Notes under the pieces: generated by a model
Told to the model about the DNA's origin: nothing
The model's input: only the letters and a program-made list of their open reading frames with translations
Databases searched by the model: none
Origin: Strix aluco
Taxonomy: Eukaryota; Chordata; Aves; Strigiformes; Strigidae
DNA length: 64,000 bases
Direction: 5' to 3'
Assembly: GCF_031877795.1 (NCBI RefSeq)
Contig: NC_133958.1
Location: forward strand, 5,394,001 to 5,458,000
Program-made: the position numbers and the translations under genes
In this document: piece after piece, positions 56,805 to 64,000 of the stretch
Numbering within the stretch: position 1 is the stretch's first letter
Layout: the number at the start of each line of letters is the position of its first letter

Positions 56805-59800
56805 CTGTGGGGTCGTGAAGGCCGGAGAGCGGCCTGGAGGTCGCTTCTGCTGCTGCTGCCACCCACGGTCCTGTCATGGAAGCAGGGGAGATGCCATTAG
56901 ACAGAACTGGGGACCTCTCACTCCATCCCTTTTGTAGAAATACTGGCCCAAAGCAGCCAATTTTCACCTTCCCGATGAAAGGGCTGTGTCAAGTCAGCTA
57001 CCCAGAGGCTCCCAGCGTGAGACAGAGCATCACCTACACTCCCTTCCAAGAAGCAGCGCTGCTGGGGAGAAGTTTATGCTGCCAGGGCTGGCGAGAGGAG
57101 CCAGAGGCAGCCAGATTGCTGAGTCTCCACAGGCTGAGGTTTTGCTCCAGCCCCACGACTTTGGGTTGAGGCCACATTGGCAAGAGATGTTCGACACAGG
57201 ACCACCTTCCTTCTGTGCTGGCTCGGGGGCTTTGCCTGCCAGCGGGACAATGCCAGCTCAAGAACTGATGCTGCCAACCTGCGATCAGAAGTGATGAAAG
57301 GCGGCCAGGTCTGGGCAAACCACCAGGATTGGGGAGGAAAAACCCCCAAACAGGTGGAGGATTCCATATGGCACCACACAGCGTCTGGCCGGGACCCAGA
57401 CTCCGACGGGCCAGGCACACAAAAGCCTGCGGGGAGGGAGAGGCAGGGTTAACCCCTCCAAGTACAGCAGCCCTGCCACTGCGTTTGAACATCTTGGACT
57501 GGTTTGGGGTGGGAAGAGTTAATGTCAGAGGATGAGAAAGCTCATTTCACAGAGCGGATCCTCTAGGACACAGCTCTGCTCTCAAACCTCTAGATCACAC
57601 CGATACTTGTCATACATCTGCAGGAAACCTCCCCGGACAGCCTTACCCACCTGGAGCAGTTAGTCCCTGCAGCCAGATGTTCCTCAGAGCTGCCTTTTTC
57701 TGCTGCTGCCCCACTGACAGAACCCCCCCCACACACACATGAGAATAAAATTCCCTCTCCCACCATCACTGCTGCTGCCGTGAGCTGCCCTGGAAGGTGT
57801 CCAGAGCGCATCCCATCACAGCCCTCCCAGCAGCTGCCCAGTCCTGGCCAGTTGTCACTGGGACTCGGGGGAGGAAACTCAGCGACCTTGGCCCAGCCCG
57901 GCTGGGTCAGCACGTGTCCGTCTGCTCCGACATTTTGCCTAAGGTGCCGGCCAGCAGCCAACGGTGCAGAAGGAAGAAGCCTCCAGCTATTTCTTGGCAA
58001 TGTGCAGAGGAGGAAAACGTTGCAAGGGCAGTGGGGATCTCGGAGGGAGCCCAGAGACTCATGGGGGTCTCCATTTCCACTCCCCATTCCGGGGCGGCAG
58101 TTCAGACCCTGCACCGGAGGGGTCAGCCCTGCCCGCGCTGCCCACCCCCAGCACAGGGTACAGGCCAGGTCTCCCCCCGACACGTCTCCCCTGCCCTGGT
58201 GAGTTCTGGACTCCTTCACGCTGGGAATTCGGACTTGGCAAAGCCCACCTGGAAAAGGCCTTCAGCATGGCCGCGTGCTGGGGCCCTTAAACCTTGTATG
58301 ACCTTGGCTGCAGCACGGCCACATGCCACCAGCCCCGGGCAGCATTAAGAACCAAACAGCAGAAGGGTCTGAAAAAAGCAACTGAATCATCAGTGTAAGG
58401 CTGTAACTAGCCAAATAGCAGATCCTCTTCCTGCTACAGCTGGCTGGAAAAACAGTGATCCGCACCTATCCCGGGATGTAGCTCGGGAAGCCTCAGGCCC
58501 AAAGCTGGCATCCAGCATCCCACCCCCAACACACCACCGTGCCAGCCCCCCCAAAGTGCTGCAGGGGAAGAGAAACTGCCCCAGGACCTCAGAACAGACT
58601 CCAAAGCACTCCCGGCGCCCAAACCTCTCACAGGTGTCAGCTGTACCCCCCCTTTTTGGCAGCCAAGCGCAGGGGGGGCTCGGAGCCCGCTCCCCCGAGC
58701 GCGCTCATGGCTGCCTGCAGAGCCCCTCTGCCAGTCGTGCCACGCTGGGAGGGAGGGGAGGAACAGCCCGAGCCTGCCTGGATGCACAGAGCCAGCGCTG
58801 AAGAGGCATCGCTGAATGAGCGCAGGCTGCTCAGCCCTGCACACTCCGCAGAGACAGACAGACAGACACGCAGGAGGAAGGAGACGCCCACCCCGTTACT
58901 CTACCTTTGTGAGGGCTGTGATTTCTCAGCTCAAAGTGAGTGTTGTAGTCAGATCCAGTCGGCCATGTCTTCCTGCTGCTGCCGCCGCTGCTGTAGAAAG
59001 GCTGATGTATGAACATCTATTTTAAGCCATGACATGTCCAGAGGCAGGTTTGTTTATATCGTGCTGTGCATGGATGGGGAAGGGAGGAACGAGGGAGACA
59101 GACACAAATGCAGCGATCGCATGCAGGCGTGCACAGACGTACACACAAGAGCCCATTACTACGCAGACAAAAACAACAGCAACAATAACATATCAAAATT
59201 CCCCTGCCAGCTTTTCTCTCACTCCTCCTCCAGCAAACCAAAAGCCAAAGGCGCGCAGAGAAGGAGAGAAGCAAAAGCTGATAAAGTGGTGCTGATGACA
59301 TGGTTACCCATACCATAAATCTGTAGCTGTCTCTAGAGGACGCTTCTTCATTTTCTTTTTTACAGTTGACCTTGTCGTCCCCCCTTGCTAGGGTCTCTTT
59401 GGCAGAGCCAAGGCTTGGTGACATTTTCTTCGCTTGCTAAGAAAATAATCCTGGGGGGACACGTATGTGGTGATATGACAAACTATTTACAAATTCATGT
59501 GAAAGTCTGGGAATACTTTTTTCTGGGGGAAAAAAAAAAAGAGGAAACTCAAAAGATTGAAGCTTTTTGTTTTGACATTTTCTAAATGACACCATTCATT
59601 TCAGAAGTGCTGCAATATTTCAGTTAAACATTTTCCAGCAGAATATTCTCCTTTTCCCTTTGAAGTGCTGGCTTTCAGTTTAAAAGTTTGACTCAAATCA
59701 GAAAGTAGGAGTGTGGTGGGAAAAACAACCTGAGGAAGAATCAAAACATGCTGTTCCAGGCCAAAAGACACATCCTAAGAAGATTTATGGCATTCCCTCC

Positions 59801-62800
59801 CCCATTCTCATTTGATTAAAACCCAGGAAAATTTTCTGGTTTGTTTTCAGCTGAAATTGTGTTTATCCCAGGACACAATCTCAGGAGCTTCAGGGATGAA
59901 CTAAGGGTACCCATCCTGCCCCACCGGCACCGCAGTACATACGCGTGATGAGCTGTACCTGGGCTTTTCCAGCATCCATCATGGACAGCACAGGTCCCAG
60001 GAGCGCCGCCTCAAAGCTGCACACACCCTTCAGTGTGTCACGGGCCTGGATTTTTTCCCCGCAGCATGCACAGCTGAATGACAGGGTTGTCAGGAGCTGT
60101 ACTGGAGGTACATACGTGGGTTCAGAAAGACTTCGGACACACCTGGGTTGCAGATCTCTTAGCCTTCCCCACGAAGTTCTGGATACAGCTTCAGCCTTGG
60201 AAGTTGGTAACACCCTGGAAGCTGGAGGATGTGCTCAGGATGGCATCTGGGATATGCCCAGCTCGGAACTGCTTTCCCCAGGCAGTAACCGCTGGCCGCT
60301 GTGGGAGCTGGGGACCAGGGATCAGGGACTTTGTTCCAGTTCCTTTCCACCTGCAGAAATATTCACCCAGTGCTGACAAGTCCCAGGAGACCCTCGTGCC
60401 AGACTAACACAGCTCCCAGCGCTGCAGATCCAGGCAGTCCCCATAAACCCTCCTGTCAGCTACTCTCACCTGATCCTCAGGGAACAGGGGCTCCATCCCA
60501 GGGGCTCTGCTGGGCCAACACCCCCAGGGCGACTGTGCCCAGCCCTGACTGGCCCCACGTCCATCAGCCGCGCTGGGGCTGCAGAGGTGACATTGCCACC
60601 AGCTGCAGGCACAGAGGCAGAGTTACCAGCTACAGCCCCACGGGCTGGCCGGGAGCAGCCCCCCCCCGCCCGCTCCCGCCACGGCCTCCAGAACCTCCAG
60701 CCCTCAAGAAGTGCTGCCCCACTGCCTCTGCTCCCGGGCAGCGGGCAGCGGTCGCTGCTCCCACCCTTGGGCTCCTGTGCAACTCATGAGAAGCAGCACC
60801 CAGAGACCCGATTCATCCCCTTCCCCCATGGGTTGCTCCTGTTCCTCCGTGCCCAGACTCCCAGGACACACAGCCAAGAGCGAGGGCTGGACCGCAGGAG
60901 GGCCGGGGTGAGGGCTGGCTCCACTGTCCTCACTTTGCTGACAGTATTTCACTGCTGTGTGATGCTGCCAGCTTGGGCAAAGCCTGTCCTGTATCCTGAA
61001 GAAGGGGTCTGGTTCCACTTACCTGCAGAAAAGGTTGAGCTTTTCACTTCTGCGTGGCAGCACTCCTCCAAAAAACAGGTGTTGAGTGACCTAAAAAGAA
61101 ATTTGGGCTTTCACAGCTCTGCGAGACACCTTTAACGTGGACAAGCAGAGGCCCTCTCCCTCCCCTGCATCAAGGAATTACATTCCCAGCAGTCTGTAAA
61201 ATGTGCTTCTGAATGGAAATGCCTACAACCCCCATCACAAAAGGTTAAATCTGAATTTAAAAAAATGACATGAAATAAAATTAGGTGGATAAATGTTTTG
61301 GCAGAGCATTGCCTGCAGGGAACTTACTGGTCATTTAAACAGAGGATTAGTAGTTGTTATGTTTTTATTCCAATAATAATACTGGAATTGCTTTGTAAAG
61401 CAGCCAGAAGTCCCCAACAAAGCCAGTGATGGCTTCTTCGATAATGAAATCTCAGACGCTTTGAAATGCTTGGGCAGCTGCATCAAGGAAAAGTGTCAGC
61501 AATCTATCTTTTTATAAGGGAAGTTTCTTAGACAGAAGCCAGACCTCTCTCCTTGTTTTCCATAAACATCAGGGCTGTAGCAGGGACAGTTGCTCCTTGC
61601 TCCCTGGTAGGATTTATCGGCTCAGTCCATCACTTCTGAAGCTCCTGTCCTTGAAGACAAGAGGCCACTCAGAGCACTGGGACTGGTCTGCAGGCTGGGC
61701 GGGGGCACAAACACCGTTTGGGCTTTGTCATGACTTTCACATACATCCTGCTCAGTTTCCCCCCCTCCTTCCACTCACCCCCAGATCAGAGTCCTGTCTC
61801 TCACCTGTATTGCCCTGAAGGGTCCTGAGAAGCAAAAATCACTGAGAACTAATCACCAAGGCACAGGGACAGAACGTAAAAGACAAACCCCAAACCCTCT
61901 CTCTCCTCCTGGCAGCAATTCTCTCAAAGCTGGTCCCTCTGGGAAGCATCCAGCTGCAGGACGGGACACAAAGGGGTCCTGCAACCTTGCTCCCCTGCGG
62001 GTGTTATCACTCCATGATGCCTGAGCCCTCTGAGAAGGATCATCCAGGCCTTGGCAGATAAAGATTATGACATGGAGAAGCAGGGTCTGGCATCCTCCAG
62101 TCCCCCTAGCACCTACAGGGCTGGATAGCTTAAGGATAACACTGCAGAGGTTTCCTATAGCCCTTGGCTGGCAGAGCTGCCTGCTGGGGGGGGTGCTGCT
62201 CTTACAACGGGGGGAGATGCTGGCACAGGCTACGATAGCCCCATCTCTCAGCTATTGTCAAAAACTGCTGCGCGCAGCAGGCCTGTGGCAGCGAGGATGG
62301 AGCGGCTGTTTTCAGCTCAATTAGGGATGGAATCGGCTCCCAGCAGAATAAGCTGTGCCCCCGCTGCTCCCAGCTCTCCCCCCCATCTCCGAGGTTGAGC
62401 TTGGAGCAGAGAGGAACCAGGGCTGGGGTCTGCAAAACCCACAAGTGAGCAAAAATAAAGGGCTGCTTGGGAAAGTTCACAGATCCAACCACTGGAGGCT
62501 GCTCTGGTTATACATAAATCACCACGGTGCGCATCGTCAGACATGGAAAACTCAACACAAGGAAATAAAGGGCAGGGGTTAGAGAGTTGCAGAGCTGCTA
62601 TTTCCTGCCTTTATACTCCCCATGCATGCAAATTCACCGTGGTCTTCACAGCTCTATTTTAAAGATCAGAGATCAATCACTTCACGCGCTAAATGCTGCA
62701 TGTCCAAAAGCCACCTGGCAGGCACAGGAGTCAGACTTTATTATACTCAATCATAAACGGAAAGAATATATGTATTTCATCCAACATGTGCTATCTGATA

Positions 62801-64000
62801 GACTCACTGCAGAGGAGGGTGGCAGATGGAGGGAGTGCAGAGGGCACAGATAGCCGTAGCATAACAAGGTAAAATTAAGCTTACTTATATTACTATATAG
62901 TTAACAGTCAGGGTGAGAAGGTGGCAGCGTTGAAAAGGGTAGTGCAGGATGGCAGAGCAGCATTACAGCCGCATCTCTGGGAGGGGTTTGAACAAATGTG
63001 ATTTACTTGGCACTGAAACTCCCCCGGAGGAATTGAGTGCTCGGCTGAGGGGGCAATAACCACTGGCTGGGAGAGGTGAATCCACCGCTCACTCTGTGGC
63101 ACCGGCGCTTCTTGGACTGCACCACGGACGGAGCAGTGCAGAGGTGGGGTCCACTGCAGCCTGCCTCAGAATACAGAGAAAATTCATCTGAAAAAGCTAA
63201 GGCCAAGTGGCCAGTCAGTCCAGGGTAGGATCAACTCTCTACCAAAGTAATGAAGTAATAAAGAGTAGTCTTCACTCTCTACTTGCCTACATCTAGGTCA
63301 GGGATAAATATTTCTTTTGGGGCTCCCTACATGCTCTGGAAAGAAATTGCAAAGCTCAAGGTGACCACCCAGCCGGGGGTGCCCCCCAGGTCCAGCCCCC
63401 CCTCCACAGCCTATTCACCCTCAGCACCTCTGGGACAGAAGTTATGTGCTGTTGAATCCTCTCGCGGCCCCCAAATAAGTATCTGCTGCCCTGTAAGAAA
63501 TGTGATCGAAGGTAATAAACCCTCGGAAGGGAGGATGTGCCAGGAACACAACCCCTCTGTGCCCATTCCAGTAGTGTCAGCCAGAAAGTTAAAGCCTCGT
63601 CACTTGGCTGTATTGATTCACTGTTGGAGGGGGCCACTCGAGTTCTGGCAGTGCTGAGATATTTTCCATTAAAAGAAAAAGGGAAAAAAAAGAAGGAGGA
63701 AATAGCAGGCACCAGACTCATTGTCCGACAGCTGTAAAACCTGCAGAGCCTCAATTTGTGAGGAAGCAGTTCTTGTCCAGAGGGAGAAAGACAGCTGCTT
63801 GCTTTGTTGCAAACTTGCAGTGTTTATGATTACTTAGTGGGGAGAGTCTGAATTGCTCGTGGACGCATTTTGCCTGTCATCCACTGTCTTGTTAATGTCA
63901 GAAGCAGCCTGGGATAGATTTGAGTTGCTACAGCACAAGGAGAAAAAAAATCAAAGAAAAAAACAGCTGAAAAAACAGTAAGTTGCTGGCAAAATATGCT
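56805..64000. other. Gene-free region upstream of DUSP26
   Basis: More than 7 kb with no coding exon I can support on either strand. It presumably contains the DUSP26 promoter and non-coding first exon(s); none could be placed. GC-rich parts (57.6-58.9, 60.4-61.0 kb) alternate with AT-rich islands (59.5-59.9, 61.2-61.6, 62.6-62.9, 63.8-64.0 kb). The AT-rich islands carry homeobox- or octamer-like words, for example ATGCAAAT near 62626, and could be regulatory. A short GACA run lies near 58855-58868. In human the next gene beyond DUSP26 is UNC5D; nothing of it is seen here. Confidence 0.5.

Noticed and set aside
63418-63442. RE1/NRSE-like element (CTCAGCACC and GGACAG half sites)
   Set aside because: The spacing between half sites is 4 nt instead of 2 and the right half is incomplete; this is not a convincing REST site.

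Overview
The window looks like GC-rich, gene-dense nuclear DNA from a bird. It has short introns, CpG-island promoters and CR1-type LINE fragments, and its six vertebrate protein genes match their human counterparts in length and splice phase. Exon coordinates were worked out by hand from reading frames, GT/AG signals and phase continuity, using remembered human proteins as guides. No alignment or database search was run.

Left block (1-36 kb): LZTS1 (+, 3 coding exons), ATP6V1B2 (-, 14 exons) and SLC18A1/VMAT1 (+, 15 exons). This is the order and relative orientation of human 8p21.3. ATP6V1B2 starts in a CpG island with exact NRF1 and YY1 motifs, and a polypurine array of about 500 bp lies directly upstream of it. 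A gap of about 2.4 kb (35.9-38.3 kb) with a CR1 fragment follows. In human the next gene would be LPL, so a rearrangement boundary relative to human appears to lie here.

Right block (38-57 kb): MAK16 (+, 10 exons) and TTI2 (-, 7 exons) meet tail to tail. A U13 (SNORD13) snoRNA gene is divergent from TTI2 and has a recognisable snRNA-type promoter. RNF122 (-, 6 exons, 5 kb first intron) and DUSP26 (-, 3 coding exons) follow. This matches the human 8p12 order MAK16-TTI2-SNORD13-RNF122-DUSP26; FUT10, which flanks MAK16 in human, is not in the gap.

The genes are mostly unrelated in function. VMAT1 loads monoamines into vesicles using the proton gradient made by V-ATPase, of which ATP6V1B2 is a subunit. 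MAK16 (60S assembly) and U13 (18S maturation) are both ribosome-biogenesis factors. The rest (1-2.7, 8.6-13.7, 24-28, 57-64 kb) holds no gene I can support. I see no complete mobile element, endogenous virus, CRISPR array or wholly new system. The most interesting points are the U13 gene and its altered rRNA complementarity, the synteny junction, the polypurine tract, and the two nearly identical CR1 tails beside promoters.
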